Notes: generated by a model not told the origin, from the sequence alone. 64,000 bases of DNA from an uncultured Clostridia bacterium (GCA_944391215.1 CALXSR010000015.1:22252-86251); one strand, 5' to 3'; shown: positions 50,995-61,308, counted from the first letter of the stretch. Translations and numbers: made by a program.

Positions 50995-51675
50995 CTAGCC
51001 TCCAATCTTGTAGCCAACGCCCCGAACAGTTTGAATGGCCTTACCCATGGTCCCTAATTTTTGTCGCAAGGATTTTATATGCATATCTACAGTACGGCTT
51101 TCCCCTTCAAAGTCAAAACCCCAAACTTTTTCCATAATTTTATCCCGTGACAAAACAATCCCTTGATTTTGCAACAAACAATATAATAATTCAAACTCTT
51201 TATACGTTAAACTGATTTTTTCATTTTGGGCTATAACCAAACGCCGATCCGGATCCAAAGTTAAATCCCCATAGGATAGCACATGTTCCGCATTTTGTCC
51301 CTGCGATCGGCGCAACAATGCTTTCACCCGGGAAATGAGTTCCATAACCCCAAAAGGTTTGGCAATATAATCATCCGCCCCCATATCCAACCCTTTTACC
51401 TTATCATATTCGGATGTTTTGGCTGTTAACATAATAACAGGAATCTGTCCTGTATGGGGATTTTCTCTTAGCTCTTTTAAAATTTGCAATCCATCCGTCC
51501 CCGGCAACATAATATCCAATAAAACGCAATCCGGCTTTTTTGTCTGGAGAGCAACAAAAAAGGAAGGAGCAGCAGAAAAACCTTCTGCAGCAAAGCCGCT
51601 TCCTTTTAAAGCGTATAAAACTAATTCCCGGATACTTTCATCATCTTCTACACAATAAATGGTCTGCATTACCAT
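50995..51675 (-). CDS. phoB: PhoB-like response regulator (OmpR family)
   Basis: 226 aa. The receiver domain has Asp in CVLLDIMLPGTDG and Lys in DYIAKPFGVMELISRVKALLRR; the winged helix ends IQTVRGVGYKIGG. The ATG at 51675 follows AGGTGAT. It should bind the PHO boxes before pstS and respond to the adjacent kinase. Confidence 0.92.
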   Translation of the reverse strand: MVMQTIYCVEDDESIRELVLYALKGSGFAAEGFSAAPSFFVALQTKKPDCVLLDIMLPGTDGLQILKELRENPHTGQIPVIMLTAKTSEYDKVKGLDMGADDYIAKPFGVMELISRVKALLRRSQGQNAEHVLSYGDLTLDPDRRLVIAQNEKISLTYKEFELLYCLLQNQGIVLSRDKIMEKVWGFDFEGESRTVDMHIKSLRQKLGTMGKAIQTVRGVGYKIGG

Positions 51676-51687
51676 TGATATCACCTA

Positions 51688-52353
51688 CTACATGATTCTT
51701 TCGTTTTTGTGTTCCCCAGTAATAGAAAAGACAACCCATTCGGCAATATTCACGGCATGGTCGCCAATCCGTTCAAAATATTTAGCTACCATCAATAAAT
51801 CGATTGCTTGCTCCCCATTATTCACATCTTCATGAATCATATGAATCAAATCATTTTTTACAGTATTGAATAAATCATCCACCACGTCATCATAAGCAAT
51901 CACATCATATGCCATATCCAAATCCCGGCGGATAAAAGCATCAATACTACCTTTTACCATATGAATCGTCCCAGTCGCCATTTTAGGGATATCGATGAGT
52001 TTTTTAATATATGGAACATCAATCAAACGGATCGTAATTTCAGCAATATCGCTGGCCTGATCGCCAATTCGTTCCATATCGGTAATCATTTTCAAAGCGG
52101 TAGAAATCATACGCAAGTCGGTTGCCACCGGTTGCTGCTGCAATAAAAGTTTCAAACAACGCCGTTCAATGGCTTTTTCCTTTTCATCCACTTCTTGCTC
52201 AAAAAGCATGGTTTGTTTCGCTTTTCCCATGTTTTTTTCTGTTAACCCCTCCACGCAGCTAACAATAGCGCTTTCAATTAAAGAACCCATTTCAATCAGT
52301 TCCACATGCAAAGCTTCTAATTCTTTATCAAATCTACTTCTCAATTTTAACAC
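51688..52353 (-). CDS. phoU: Phosphate transport regulator PhoU
   Basis: 221 aa of two three-helix repeats. The metal-binding D/E-x-x-x-D motifs are in KMITDMERIGDQASDIAE and VAKYFERIGDHAVNIAEW. It links the Pst transporter to PhoR signalling and is placed as expected between pstB and phoB. Confidence 0.95.
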   Translation of the reverse strand: MLKLRSRFDKELEALHVELIEMGSLIESAIVSCVEGLTEKNMGKAKQTMLFEQEVDEKEKAIERRCLKLLLQQQPVATDLRMISTALKMITDMERIGDQASDIAEITIRLIDVPYIKKLIDIPKMATGTIHMVKGSIDAFIRRDLDMAYDVIAYDDVVDDLFNTVKNDLIHMIHEDVNNGEQAIDLLMVAKYFERIGDHAVNIAEWVVFSITGEHKNERIM

Positions 52354-52356
52354 CCC

Positions 52357-53115
52357 TTAACCAAAACGACCGGTAATATAGTCTTCCGTCCTTTTATCCT
52401 TTGGCATAGAAAACAGCTCTTCCGTTCCGTTATACTCAATCACTTCTCCCAATAGGAAAAAGGCAGTTTTATCAGAAATTCTAGTTGCCTGCTGCATATT
52501 ATGCGTTACAATCACAATGGTATATTTTTGTTTTAATTCTAATACCAAATCCTCTATTTTGGAAGTAGAAATCGGGTCTAAGGCAGAGGTCGGCTCATCC
52601 ATTAAAAGAACTTCCGGCGCAACCGCTAAGGCCCTGGCAATGCAAAGCCGTTGCTGTTGGCCTCCAGATAAACCCAAAGCGCTTTTTTTTAAGCGATCCT
52701 TCACTTCATCCCAAATCGCCGCATCCTTCAAACTTTGTTCCACAATATCATCCAACTGCGATTTTAGCTTAACCCCATGCGTACGGGGACCAAATGCAAT
52801 ATTATCATAAACGCTCATCGGAAAAGGATTTGGTTTTTGAAAAACCATCCCTACCTTTTTACGTAGTAAATTTACATCCATGGCGCTATAAATATTTTCT
52901 CCATCTAATAGCACTTCTCCTTGGATACGGCAGCCTTCTACCAAATCGTTCATGCGGTTTAAACATTTCAGCAAGGTAGATTTCCCGCAGCCAGAAGGGC
53001 CAATAAAGGCCGTAATACACTGGTCTTCTATATTTAAATTAACATTTTTTAAGGCATGAAAATCATGATAATATAAATTCAAGTTGTTAATTGTAAATTT
53101 GTCCATCTTCTTCAT
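52357..53115 (-). CDS. pstB: Phosphate ABC transporter ATPase PstB
   Basis: 252 aa. Walker [22 protein letters not shown], signature [15 protein letters not shown], Walker [13 protein letters not shown] and [12 protein letters not shown] all match PstB closely. ATG 53115 has AAAGG seven bases upstream. Confidence 0.97.
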   Translation of the reverse strand: MKKMDKFTINNLNLYYHDFHALKNVNLNIEDQCITAFIGPSGCGKSTLLKCLNRMNDLVEGCRIQGEVLLDGENIYSAMDVNLLRKKVGMVFQKPNPFPMSVYDNIAFGPRTHGVKLKSQLDDIVEQSLKDAAIWDEVKDRLKKSALGLSGGQQQRLCIARALAVAPEVLLMDEPTSALDPISTSKIEDLVLELKQKYTIVIVTHNMQQATRISDKTAFFLLGEVIEYNGTEELFSMPKDKRTEDYITGRFG

Positions 53116-53126
53116 CCTTTATCCTT

Positions 53127-54002
53127 TTATCCTTTGGCCAATTTTTTGGCCAAAAACGCTGAAATTGCATTGATGAGGAAAACCAATAATAACAGTATCA
53201 CAGCAGTAGCATATGCCTGGTCGGTATTCAACCCTTCTCTTGATAAAGAATACATATGCACAGAAAGGGTTCTAGCAGAGCCCATAATACCAGAAAGCAG
53301 CTGGGGCCAAGTACCGGCCGTATAAATCAAAGCGGCTGTTTCGCCAACAATACGGCCAATCGCTAAAATAATACCGGCTAAAATACCCGGCACGGCTGAC
53401 GGTAATACAATGCGGAAAATAGTTCTCAATTTACCTGCGCCCAAACCAAAACTGGCTTCTCGATATAAATCCGGAACGGCTTGTAAAGCTTCTTCTGTGG
53501 AACGGATAATTAAAGGCAATATCATAATCGAAATCGTAAACGCCCCAGCTAATAGGGATTGTCCCCAATGCAATGTAGTGACAAAAAACAAAAGGCCAAA
53601 AAGGCCGTACACAATAGAAGGAATACCGGATAATGTTTCAGCCGTTAAACGAATCAGTTCCACTACCTTACTACCGCGTTTGGCATATTCCACCAAATAT
53701 ATAGCGGTGAAAATACCCAATGGCGCCGCAATCAACAAAGATAACAATGCTAAAGCAACCGTATTGATGATAGCCGGAAACATAGAAACATTATCCGAAT
53801 TATATTTTAAAGCGAATAAGGAAGGTGTTAAATGCGGTAAACCTTTGATTAAAATATAAATAATCAAAAAAAGCAAAATAGCAAAAGTTGCAATAGCAGC
53901 CAAATTAACCAATAAAAAAAGAAGAAAAGACCCGGGATGTTTGCGATAGCTATGATATTTTTGCCTGAAGTTCATTTGATTAATACTCGACTGTTGGCGC
54001 AT
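53127..54002 (-). CDS. pstA: Phosphate ABC transporter permease PstA
   Basis: 291 aa, six membrane spans. AAPLGIFTAIYLVEYAKRG and the EAA loop EALQAVPDLYREASFGLGAGKLRT are typical. The start overlaps the pstC stop by one base. Confidence 0.95.
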   Translation of the reverse strand: MRQQSSINQMNFRQKYHSYRKHPGSFLLFLLVNLAAIATFAILLFLIIYILIKGLPHLTPSLFALKYNSDNVSMFPAIINTVALALLSLLIAAPLGIFTAIYLVEYAKRGSKVVELIRLTAETLSGIPSIVYGLFGLLFFVTTLHWGQSLLAGAFTISIMILPLIIRSTEEALQAVPDLYREASFGLGAGKLRTIFRIVLPSAVPGILAGIILAIGRIVGETAALIYTAGTWPQLLSGIMGSARTLSVHMYSLSREGLNTDQAYATAVILLLLVFLINAISAFLAKKLAKG

Positions 54003-54886
54003 TATCTCATTCTCCTTTTTAAAGCAGAAAACCCTAAATTAATCAGTAAAATAAAGGTAAAAAGAACCACCCCGGTAGCAATCAATACTTCGCGGTGCAA
54101 GTCAGCCGCATACCCCATTTCCATTACAATGTTAGAAGTCAAAGTACGGATACCATCTAAAATACTATTGGGTAAACGGGTTTGGTTTCCCGCCACCATA
54201 ATAACAGCCATCGTTTCGCCAATTGCCCTACCAACCCCCAAAACAATAGCAGCCATAATACCAGATTTTGCCGCCGGAACCACAGCTTTAAAAACTGCCC
54301 GCTCGCGTGTAGCTCCTAAAGCCAAGGCCCCTTCATAATAGCTTTCCGGCACAGCGCGGATCGCAGCTTCACTAATGCCCACAATGGTCGGAAGAATCAT
54401 AATCCCTAACAAAATAGAAGCTGAAAGGATACTGGTACCATGCCCTCCCACATAATCGCGAATAAAAGGAACAATAACCACCAAACCAAAAAAACCATAT
54501 ACAACGGATGGGATACCTGCTAATAATTCCACAGCCGGTTTTACTATTTTATATAATCGTTTCGGGCAAAAACGGCTTAAGTAAATGGCCGTAAAAATAC
54601 CAATTGGCAACCCAATCAATACGGCTCCTATCGTAATATAAATGCTGCCCATAATCATGGGTAAAATACCAAAAGAGGGCGGGATATCGGTTGGCGCCCA
54701 TTTGGTTCCAAATAAAAATTCTTTCAACCCTACTTCTAACATAGCCGGAACGCCATTACCGAAAAGAAAAACACAAATTAGAGCGACAGCCAAAACAGAG
54801 GTAAAGGCGCACAAGAAAAAGAAGCCTTTCATATATTTTTCTTTTCCTCTGGTTTTATTTTTTTTACTCATCTTTCTCACTCTCAT
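54002..54886 (-). CDS. pstC: Phosphate ABC transporter permease PstC
   Basis: 294 aa, six membrane spans. LPIGIFTAIYLSRFCPKRL, AGIPSVVYGFFGLVVIVP and the EAA loop EAAIRAVPESYYEGALALGATRE are conserved. ATG at 54886 or the in-frame ATG at 54871 are both possible. It follows pstS by 128 bases, a gap that often lowers permease expression relative to the binding protein. Confidence 0.95.
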   Translation of the reverse strand: MRVRKMSKKNKTRGKEKYMKGFFFLCAFTSVLAVALICVFLFGNGVPAMLEVGLKEFLFGTKWAPTDIPPSFGILPMIMGSIYITIGAVLIGLPIGIFTAIYLSRFCPKRLYKIVKPAVELLAGIPSVVYGFFGLVVIVPFIRDYVGGHGTSILSASILLGIMILPTIVGISEAAIRAVPESYYEGALALGATRERAVFKAVVPAAKSGIMAAIVLGVGRAIGETMAVIMVAGNQTRLPNSILDGIRTLTSNIVMEMGYAADLHREVLIATGVVLFTFILLINLGFSALKRRMR

Positions 54887-55014
54887 TTTCTCTTCGTGTA
54901 ATGGCGTTTCACAGCATGTTTTGTTATCATTGAAAAGATTGTGTTATTATTTTGCTATTACGGCATCCCATTGCTTAGCATATTTAGTCCTTATCATACC
55001 AACTTTAAAACCAT

Positions 55015-55923
55015 TTATTTTGCTTCAACAATATCCCAAGTGGTAGTAGCTCCGGTATAGATATCTTTAATTTGCGCACTCGTCAAATTGGTAACCGGGT
55101 TTTCCGGGTTTACAACAACGGCAATCCCATCAACCGCAATCGTTGTAGAAGTTAATTGTTCTTTTTCACTATCTTTCAATTCCCGAGAAGCCATACCGAT
55201 ATCACAAACGCCGTCTATGGCACTAGTCATACCAGTAGTAGAATCGCTTTGCTGAATTTCAATCGTGGCATTGGGATTGAGCGCCATATAAGCTTCTTGT
55301 AATTTTTCCATAACCGGGGTTACGGAAGAAGAACCAGCTACCACAATTTTGCCTTGCGGTTTTTCGGTACTAAAGGCAGGCGCATCATCTAATACAGGAA
55401 TATAACTACCAGCTACCACTTCTTGGCCTTCTTTGCTCATAATATAATTAATAAAATCTTGCGCAACAACGCTTACTTCCCCTTTGGTAGCAATGTTAAA
55501 AGGACGAGCCACCGCATAAATACCATCTTTTACATTTGCACTTGTGGCTTCCACACCATCCACACTAACTGCTTTTACAGTTTCGTTTAAAGAACCCAAG
55601 GAAATATAACCAATTGCATAGGTATCGCCCGCCACAGTAGTCATTACCACATCCGTAGAACTAACCGTAGTCGCTTCCGGCGTAGTATGGTCTACTTTGT
55701 TCCCATTGGCGTCTTTTTCTTCAATACCCATCAATTCAATAAAAGCACCTCTGGTACCGGAACCATCTTCTCTGGATACAACATTGATGGTTTTAGTGGT
55801 ATCAAAAGCATTCCCTTGTTGTTGCGGATCTTTTTGATCATCTTTATTCCCGCAGCCAACCAAAGCAGTAAGCGTCATCACGCCCACTAATAATAAACTG
55901 GCAATTTTCATTTTTTTATTCAT
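55015..55923 (-). CDS. pstS: Phosphate-binding lipoprotein PstS, circularly permuted order
   Basis: 302 aa. Lipobox ALVGC gives a lipidated Cys 24. All PstS phosphate-binding blocks are present but in swapped order: VVSREDGSGTRGAF (48-61) and AIGYISLGS (103-111), normally in the second half, come first. Then come VVAGSSSVTPVMEKL (193-207), TTGMTSAIDG (229-238) and CDIGMASRELKD, normally at the N-terminus. The linker KPQGK joins the old C- and N-ends. Position before pstCAB and the PHO boxes leave no doubt about function. Confidence 0.92.
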   Translation of the reverse strand: MNKKMKIASLLLVGVMTLTALVGCGNKDDQKDPQQQGNAFDTTKTINVVSREDGSGTRGAFIELMGIEEKDANGNKVDHTTPEATTVSSTDVVMTTVAGDTYAIGYISLGSLNETVKAVSVDGVEATSANVKDGIYAVARPFNIATKGEVSVVAQDFINYIMSKEGQEVVAGSYIPVLDDAPAFSTEKPQGKIVVAGSSSVTPVMEKLQEAYMALNPNATIEIQQSDSTTGMTSAIDGVCDIGMASRELKDSEKEQLTSTTIAVDGIAVVVNPENPVTNLTSAQIKDIYTGATTTWDIVEAK

Positions 55924-55955
55924 CACTTTTTCCACCTTTCTTTCTATACAAGTTC

Positions 55956-56025
55956 AGTATATGGGCACATTGTAAAGAAAAAACAAAACCTATTGTAAAG
56001 ATTTGGTAAAATAATACTGTAAATT
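55956..56025 (-). promoter_or_regulatory. PHO-box array and -10 of the pst operon
   Basis: On the minus strand TTTACA occurs three times (55972-55977, 55995-56000, 56020-56025) with weaker TTTACC and TTTTGT copies between them, giving a period of 11-12 bases. That is the pattern of direct repeats bound by PhoB/PhoP. TATACT (55956-55961) serves as -10; there is no good -35, as expected for an activated promoter. Confidence 0.7.
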
Positions 56026-56101
56026 TTCTTCCTTTCTTCTCAAAAGGCAGCTATAATAAAAGAAGCAATATTCCTGTTTGAGAGGAAGTATTTTATTTAG
56101 T

Positions 56102-56698
56102 ATGCATTTTTTACAAGAAATTATGGCCTACCAACCGCAAACAGAACAAGAAATTGTTGATCAGCAAGTTTTTTTACAATGCTTAACCCAAGACCAAATG
56201 GATTTTTATCAGCGCAGTAATCAAATTGCTCATTTTACCAGCTCGGCTTTTATATTAAATTCCCAGCTTGATAAAACGCTTATGGTGTTTCACCGACTCT
56301 ATCAAACCTGGACCATGTGCGGCGGCCATGCAGAAGGAGAACAAGATTTATATGCGGCTGCCATAAAGGAAGCCCAAGAAGAATGCGGGATAAAAAACTT
56401 GCGCCCAATTAGAAAGGAAATTGCCGCAATCGATATTCTACCGGTAAAAAAACAAAATAAAAATGGCATTATCGTACCTGCACATCGGCATTTTTCCATC
56501 ACTTATCTATTTTTTGCTGATGAAGAACAGGAGATTCATCCGAATGAAATGGAAAACACAGCGGCGGATTGGCTTTTGGTAAAAGATTTGGATTTCTTTT
56601 GTAAAGAACCCTATATGCGTGCTTTATATGCCAAATTACTGCAAAAAGCCAAGAATTGGGTTTTTGACTCCCCCCAAAAAGAAAAACGCACAAAATAG
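56102..56698 (+). CDS. NUDIX hydrolase
   Basis: 198 aa. The Nudix box is GHAEGEQDLYAAAIKEAQEE followed by CGI; the usual Arg of REUxEE is Lys. It hydrolyses a nucleoside-diphosphate-linked compound, of unknown identity. I use the ATG at 56102; an in-frame TTG at 56078 lies within the AGAGGA ribosome site. It is divergent from pstS. Confidence 0.88.
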   Translation: MHFLQEIMAYQPQTEQEIVDQQVFLQCLTQDQMDFYQRSNQIAHFTSSAFILNSQLDKTLMVFHRLYQTWTMCGGHAEGEQDLYAAAIKEAQEECGIKNLRPIRKEIAAIDILPVKKQNKNGIIVPAHRHFSITYLFFADEEQEIHPNEMENTAADWLLVKDLDFFCKEPYMRALYAKLLQKAKNWVFDSPQKEKRTK

Positions 56699-56705
56699 TG
56701 CGTTT
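56684..56705 (+). terminator. Terminator overlapping the NUDIX stop codon
   Basis: Stem AAACGCAC / GTGCGTTT with a six-base loop. Its right arm begins right after the stop; the T-tract is short. Confidence 0.55.
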
Positions 56706-56979
56706 CTCCTTGTTAGGGTAAGTATTGATAGCGGAAATATCTATCTTATGGCAGAGTGTTTAACTAATAAAATTGCAGTTTGCGATAGCCTTCTTCATGG
56801 TAAGAGGAAATTTTCTCTTTATATATTAGCAACCGCTAACTACATTTAAAGTTTACCATAGCTAACCAAATACGTCAAGCAAAATCAGACATTGATTTTA
56901 AAATTTTTTGGCAACCAATTCTATTTTATTTCGTCTATTTGGTATGGTGCCCTAAAATAGGAAAAAGGAGGGTTCAAAT

Positions 56980-57819
56980 ATGAAGAAAATATTAGCCTTG
57001 GTGCTTTTCAGCGCCCTATTATTGGCCGGCTGTGGTACCCCGACAAAAGATACTAACCCGCAACCGCAAAATCCTGCTCAAGGACAAGAACAACCAGGCG
57101 GTGAGCAGGAAAAAACACCCTTAGCGGAATTAACCGACTATATGACTGAGAATGTTTTTGGCCCAGATGTAAAAGACGAAAAAATTGCTTTAGAAAAAGA
57201 AGTCAATCAATTTTTCTTTCGCTATGCCAAACAATATGATTATCGTTTTTTGCCCACTATAGCAGATGGGACCTTTGCTGATTTTAACACTGCTTTACTT
57301 TATGCCTATCATCAAAGACAAGATTCTGTCGATCCTACCATGTCGGTAGGATTTGTAGACAGCATTTTGCAAAGGGACTTCCCTGATATTGCTTATGAAA
57401 ATGCTACAACAGAAAGTTTTACTTTAAAAGACGGCGTCTATACGCCGGAAGCATTTAGCTTTGATGGCAGTACCAGCTTTGCCATAACAGAACTGGTTCG
57501 AGAAACAAAAGATAATACTTCCCTTTATACCGCTCACCTGCTCGGTTATCCCTTCGACGAACTGGATTATACCGAAGGCGATAAAATTGAAAATTATTCC
57601 CAAAATGCTCAATATGTCTATACTCGCATGCAAGAAGATACCTATAAAGATTTGAATTTTAGCCAAGCCTTGGAAAAAGTATTTGCCGATGGCGACGCCA
57701 TTTCTCTTCCCAAAAGCAATATGGATATAACTGTGCAGTTTACTGTTTCTTTAGAGGAAGCAACCCAAGAATATGTTTTACATTATCAACAAATCAGTAT
57801 TACCCGTACCTATGAGTGA
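56980..57819 (+). CDS. Uncharacterised lipoprotein
   Basis: 279 aa. Lipobox LLAGC gives a lipidated Cys 18, followed by a 25-residue Pro/Gln/Glu linker and a mixed domain with many Tyr and Asp. No family is recognised. AAAGGAGG precedes the ATG and a strong terminator ends it, so it is monocistronic. The 274 bases before it show no other feature. Confidence 0.8.
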   Translation: MKKILALVLFSALLLAGCGTPTKDTNPQPQNPAQGQEQPGGEQEKTPLAELTDYMTENVFGPDVKDEKIALEKEVNQFFFRYAKQYDYRFLPTIADGTFADFNTALLYAYHQRQDSVDPTMSVGFVDSILQRDFPDIAYENATTESFTLKDGVYTPEAFSFDGSTSFAITELVRETKDNTSLYTAHLLGYPFDELDYTEGDKIENYSQNAQYVYTRMQEDTYKDLNFSQALEKVFADGDAISLPKSNMDITVQFTVSLEEATQEYVLHYQQISITRTYE

Positions 57820-57828
57820 TTCCTTTTT

Positions 57829-57857
57829 AGAGCCGCCTTTTGGCGGCTCTTTTTTTA
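57829..57857 (+). terminator. Rho-independent terminator
   Basis: Perfect stem AGAGCCGCC / GGCGGCTCT with a four-base loop and seven T. Confidence 0.92.
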
Positions 57858-57925
57858 TGGGAAAAGGATTTTGCCCAACCAAACAGAAATAATAAACGCA
57901 TATCAGTGCAAAGGGGTTTTTTATC

Positions 57926-59734
57926 TTGTTGGTACTCTCAGCCGAAAAAATCAAACAATCGTTACCGGATAAAATATTATTAGACGATATTTCCCTTTTT
58001 TTAAATGAAAGGGATAAAGTGGGCTTAATTGGCATCAATGGCACCGGGAAATCCACCTTTATGAAAATACTATCTGGTAGTTTACAGCCAGACAGCGGTA
58101 ATATTACCTATGCCAATCCTATCCGTATTGGCTATTTGCCACAAAATCCGGACTTTTCCGGGGAACGGAGCATTCTAGAACAAGTTTTTTATGGCGCAGA
58201 TGCCAGTATCAAAGAGCAAAAAGATTATGAGGCCAAAAGTATTTTAGGGAAATTGGGTATTTATGATACGGAACAATCCATACAAAATCTATCCGGCGGG
58301 CAAAAAAAGAGAATTGCTCTAGCCAGCGTTTTTATTCAACCATGCGATTTGCTCCTTTTAGACGAACCAACCAACCATTTAGATAGCGATATGATCCTAT
58401 GGTTAGAAAGCACATTACAACGTTTTACCGGCGCTATTTTCATGGTGACGCATGATCGTTATTTTTTAGATCGAATTGTAAACCGTATTGTGGAGTTAGA
58501 AGAGGGACATCTTTTCTCTTATCCAGGCAACTATAGCCAGTATCTACAATTAAAAGAGGAAAGAATTTCTATGGAACAGGCCAGTCAAAGAAAAAAGAAA
58601 AGTTTATTGATAAAAGAATTGGCTTGGATGCAAAGAGGGGTAAAGGCGCGCGGCACCAAAAGCAAATCTCGAATAGAACAATTTCATAGTTTGCAAAATA
58701 GCATACAAAACGAGGAAACAAGCCAAATGCAAGTAACCGCCCTAAGCCAACGTTTGGGGAAAAAAACAATTCAATTGCAACATATTAGCAAATCCTTCCA
58801 AAATCAAACGCTTATTGATGATTTTAGTTATACGATAGAAAGAGATGCGCGAATCGGTATTTTAGGCCCCAACGGTTGTGGGAAATCTACTTTATTGAAA
58901 CTGATTTTAGGACAAATTCCGCCGGATCATGGTGAAATTATCATTGGTGAAACCGTAAAATTCGGCTATTTTTCGCAGGAAAATACAGAAATGGATCTTA
59001 GCCAAAAAGTAATTGATATCATAAAAGAAGGCGGTGAAAGCATCGCTACGCAAACAGGCCGTATCAGCGCCGCCTCCTTGGCCGAACAATTTCTTTTCCC
59101 TCCCCATTTACAATATTTGCCGGCCAGTAAACTATCCGGAGGAGAAAGAAGACGTTTGGCGCTTTGCCGTATTTTAATGACGGCACCAAATATTTTATTA
59201 TTTGATGAACCTACCAATGATTTAGATATTGAAACACTAACTATTTTAGAAAATTATTTAGAAAGCTTCCCCGGCGCTGTGGTTAGCGTTTCGCACGATC
59301 GCTATTTTTTAGATAAAATTGCCAATACAATTTTATGTTTTACCGGAAACGGTCAAATCCAACCTTTCCTTGGCGGTTATCAAGACGCAATGACCGCCTT
59401 AAAAGAACAGCAAAAGTTAACAGAAAAACAAGAAAAACAAACGGTTAAAACAATGCCAGATAAAGCAGAAAAACCAAAAAAACTAAAATTAACATTCAAA
59501 GAGGAAAAGGAATACGCAACCATTGAAGAAGATATTGCCCAATTAGAAACCCATTTGCAAAAGTTAGAAGAAAGCATGCTGGCTTGCGCTACCGACTTTA
59601 TCAAACTACAGGAATTAGCCGCACAAAAAGAAGAAACAAACCAACAGTTAGCATATAAAATGGAACGTTGGCTTTATTTAAGTGAATTAGTAGAAAAAAT
59701 TGATCAAGAAAAGCAAAAAGAAAAGCGGGATTAA
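57926..59734 (+). CDS. ABC-F family ATPase, Uup-like
   Basis: 602 aa, two ABC domains, no membrane spans. First domain: GINGTGKSTFMK, LSGGQKKRIALA. Second: [25 protein letters not shown]. The P-site tRNA-interaction linker lies between them (about residues 230-280). A Lys/Glu-rich C-terminal coiled coil of about 90 residues is the Uup type. It acts on ribosomes. Start TTG at 57926 with AAAGGGG upstream. Its stop overlaps the end of the convergent DUF896 gene. Confidence 0.92.
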   Translation: MLVLSAEKIKQSLPDKILLDDISLFLNERDKVGLIGINGTGKSTFMKILSGSLQPDSGNITYANPIRIGYLPQNPDFSGERSILEQVFYGADASIKEQKDYEAKSILGKLGIYDTEQSIQNLSGGQKKRIALASVFIQPCDLLLLDEPTNHLDSDMILWLESTLQRFTGAIFMVTHDRYFLDRIVNRIVELEEGHLFSYPGNYSQYLQLKEERISMEQASQRKKKSLLIKELAWMQRGVKARGTKSKSRIEQFHSLQNSIQNEETSQMQVTALSQRLGKKTIQLQHISKSFQNQTLIDDFSYTIERDARIGILGPNGCGKSTLLKLILGQIPPDHGEIIIGETVKFGYFSQENTEMDLSQKVIDIIKEGGESIATQTGRISAASLAEQFLFPPHLQYLPASKLSGGERRRLALCRILMTAPNILLFDEPTNDLDIETLTILENYLESFPGAVVSVSHDRYFLDKIANTILCFTGNGQIQPFLGGYQDAMTALKEQQKLTEKQEKQTVKTMPDKAEKPKKLKLTFKEEKEYATIEEDIAQLETHLQKLEESMLACATDFIKLQELAAQKEETNQQLAYKMERWLYLSELVEKIDQEKQKEKRD

Positions 59735-59958
59735 TCCGCTTTTTTATTTTTTTCTTTCTCCTTATGCACCAATTTTCTTTTATGCCCGCGTTTGTCTACC
59801 ACATAGGTATTATTTAGGGTATTGGCAAAATCTGCTTTACAAGCTGCAATATATTCCTTGCGCAAAAGATCCCTTTCTTGCAATTCTTCAGCGCTTAATG
59901 ATTCTTTTTTAGCCTTTGCCGCCAACTCGTTTAAACGGTTAATTTTTTCTCTTTCCAA
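59731..59958 (-). CDS. DUF896 (YnzC-like) small protein
   Basis: 75 aa. INRLNELAAKAKKESLSAEE and ERDLLRKEYIAACKADFANTL are the DUF896 helical hairpin; the Lys-rich tail is variable. The start is a TTG with AGGGGGA upstream. It ends four bases inside the convergent ABC-F gene, with no terminator between. Confidence 0.9.
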   Translation of the reverse strand: MEREKINRLNELAAKAKKESLSAEELQERDLLRKEYIAACKADFANTLNNTYVVDKRGHKRKLVHKEKEKNKKAD

Positions 59959-60737
59959 AATACTTCCCCCTATTTTTATTATTTAATCAATAACGATAGG
60001 CACTATACGTCGATAAACAGGACAAATACATGCCCGATACCCTATTAAAAATCATCAAATATAAAGTAACTTTCTATCATTCTAGTATCTGTCCGTGTAA
60101 ATGTCAAACAACTCATTTCATGCCATAACTGCACCCCATAAGACACAATCTTCTTATTGCCAGGTGCCAATTGAGTGTTTAACTTTATTAATTTCATCGT
60201 TTGCTTTAGGGCTTGCTGTTTTAATTAGGCATTGATCAGAATAATCCCCTTCATTTTATCAATAAGCCCCGTTATGAACAATTCAATAAAAGAATAAGAT
60301 ACAATCCAAAGATTAAAATTGTGAGCGAACAAGAAAACATACAACGCAAAGGGGATAACCAAAAACTTAACGCTGCAACATGAATTCTTTGTATCAACAA
60401 AATATGGCCGAGGGATTTAATGGATTTTTTCATGTTATCCTGTTCCCGTCTCGATTGAAAAGAACAACATGTTATTGTATGATTATATTATGGCTAGGCA
60501 TTTATTAACAACAAACAATATCTTCAAATTTATCAAACTCCTAGGCATACAACATGAAAAATAGGATGCGATCGTTTTAGCAAAAAACCAGCTTAGCCAT
60601 ACATAAAGTTTCTTGCTATCAGATAGGGCAACCTATCTGCAACTGCCATATTTTGCTAAAGTTTTACCATAAAAACATTTGTTGCATTATGGCTAATAAA
60701 ACAGCTATGCATACGATAAAAGAGGTGTATTGATGAT
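59959..60737. other. Large gap without recognisable gene
   Basis: 779 AT-rich bases, the longest gap in the window. The best minus-strand frames are a 53-codon ATG frame with no good SD, and a broken one ending at 60045 with a stop in the middle. Neither matches any family I recognise, so the stretch may be a decayed gene. No hairpin of note. Confidence 0.4.
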
Positions 60738-61235
60738 ATGGATCATATCACTCATCCCTGGAAAGCAATTTATGATGACCATTCGGCTATTTTGATATTG
60801 GGGACAATGCCTTCCCCAAAATCCAGGGAAAACGGTTTTTACTATTCCCATCCCCAAAATGCTTTTTGGCCCCTTTTAGCCGATTTATTACACCAAGAAA
60901 AACCAGCGTCGGACCCAGAGGCCAAAAAAGAGTTTTTGCTGCGCAACCATATCGCAGTATTCGATGTATTGCAATCTTGCGATATCCAAGGAGCAAGCGA
61001 TATGAGCATTCAAAATGCAAAAATAAACTCCTTTTATCCTATTTTGCAAAATGCACCCATCCGGGCTGTTTTTACCACCGGGAAAAAAGCTACCGAATAT
61101 TATCGTAACTATGCTCCGGAACAACAGGACTATCCTTGCATTTATTTGCCTTCCACCAGCCCTGCCAACCGTGGTAATTTCCCTTATCCAAAATTAAAAG
61201 AAAGCTGGCAAATCATTTTAAAATATTTATCCTAA
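60738..61235 (+). CDS. DNA-deoxyinosine glycosylase (UDG superfamily)
   Basis: 165 aa. LGTMPSPKSRENGFYYSHPQNAFWPLL and the C-terminal LPSTSPANRGNF match the hypoxanthine/uracil mismatch glycosylase group (TIGR04274). It removes deaminated adenine from DNA. AGAGGTG lies ten bases before the ATG. It is the second deaminated-base glycosylase of the window. Confidence 0.9.
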   Translation: MDHITHPWKAIYDDHSAILILGTMPSPKSRENGFYYSHPQNAFWPLLADLLHQEKPASDPEAKKEFLLRNHIAVFDVLQSCDIQGASDMSIQNAKINSFYPILQNAPIRAVFTTGKKATEYYRNYAPEQQDYPCIYLPSTSPANRGNFPYPKLKESWQIILKYLS

Positions 61236-61308
61236 AGCAAAAGATAAACATAAATTGATTTATACTAATTAGCCAACGGATCATGCAAAAATAGGTATCA
61301 TAAAAACA

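Noticed and set aside
60045..60460. Minus-strand frames in the large gap, one of 53 codons and one of about 85 with an internal stop
   Set aside because: Open frames of this size are expected by chance in AT-rich DNA, there is no good ribosome site, and I recognise no family in the translation. A decayed gene is possible but not shown.
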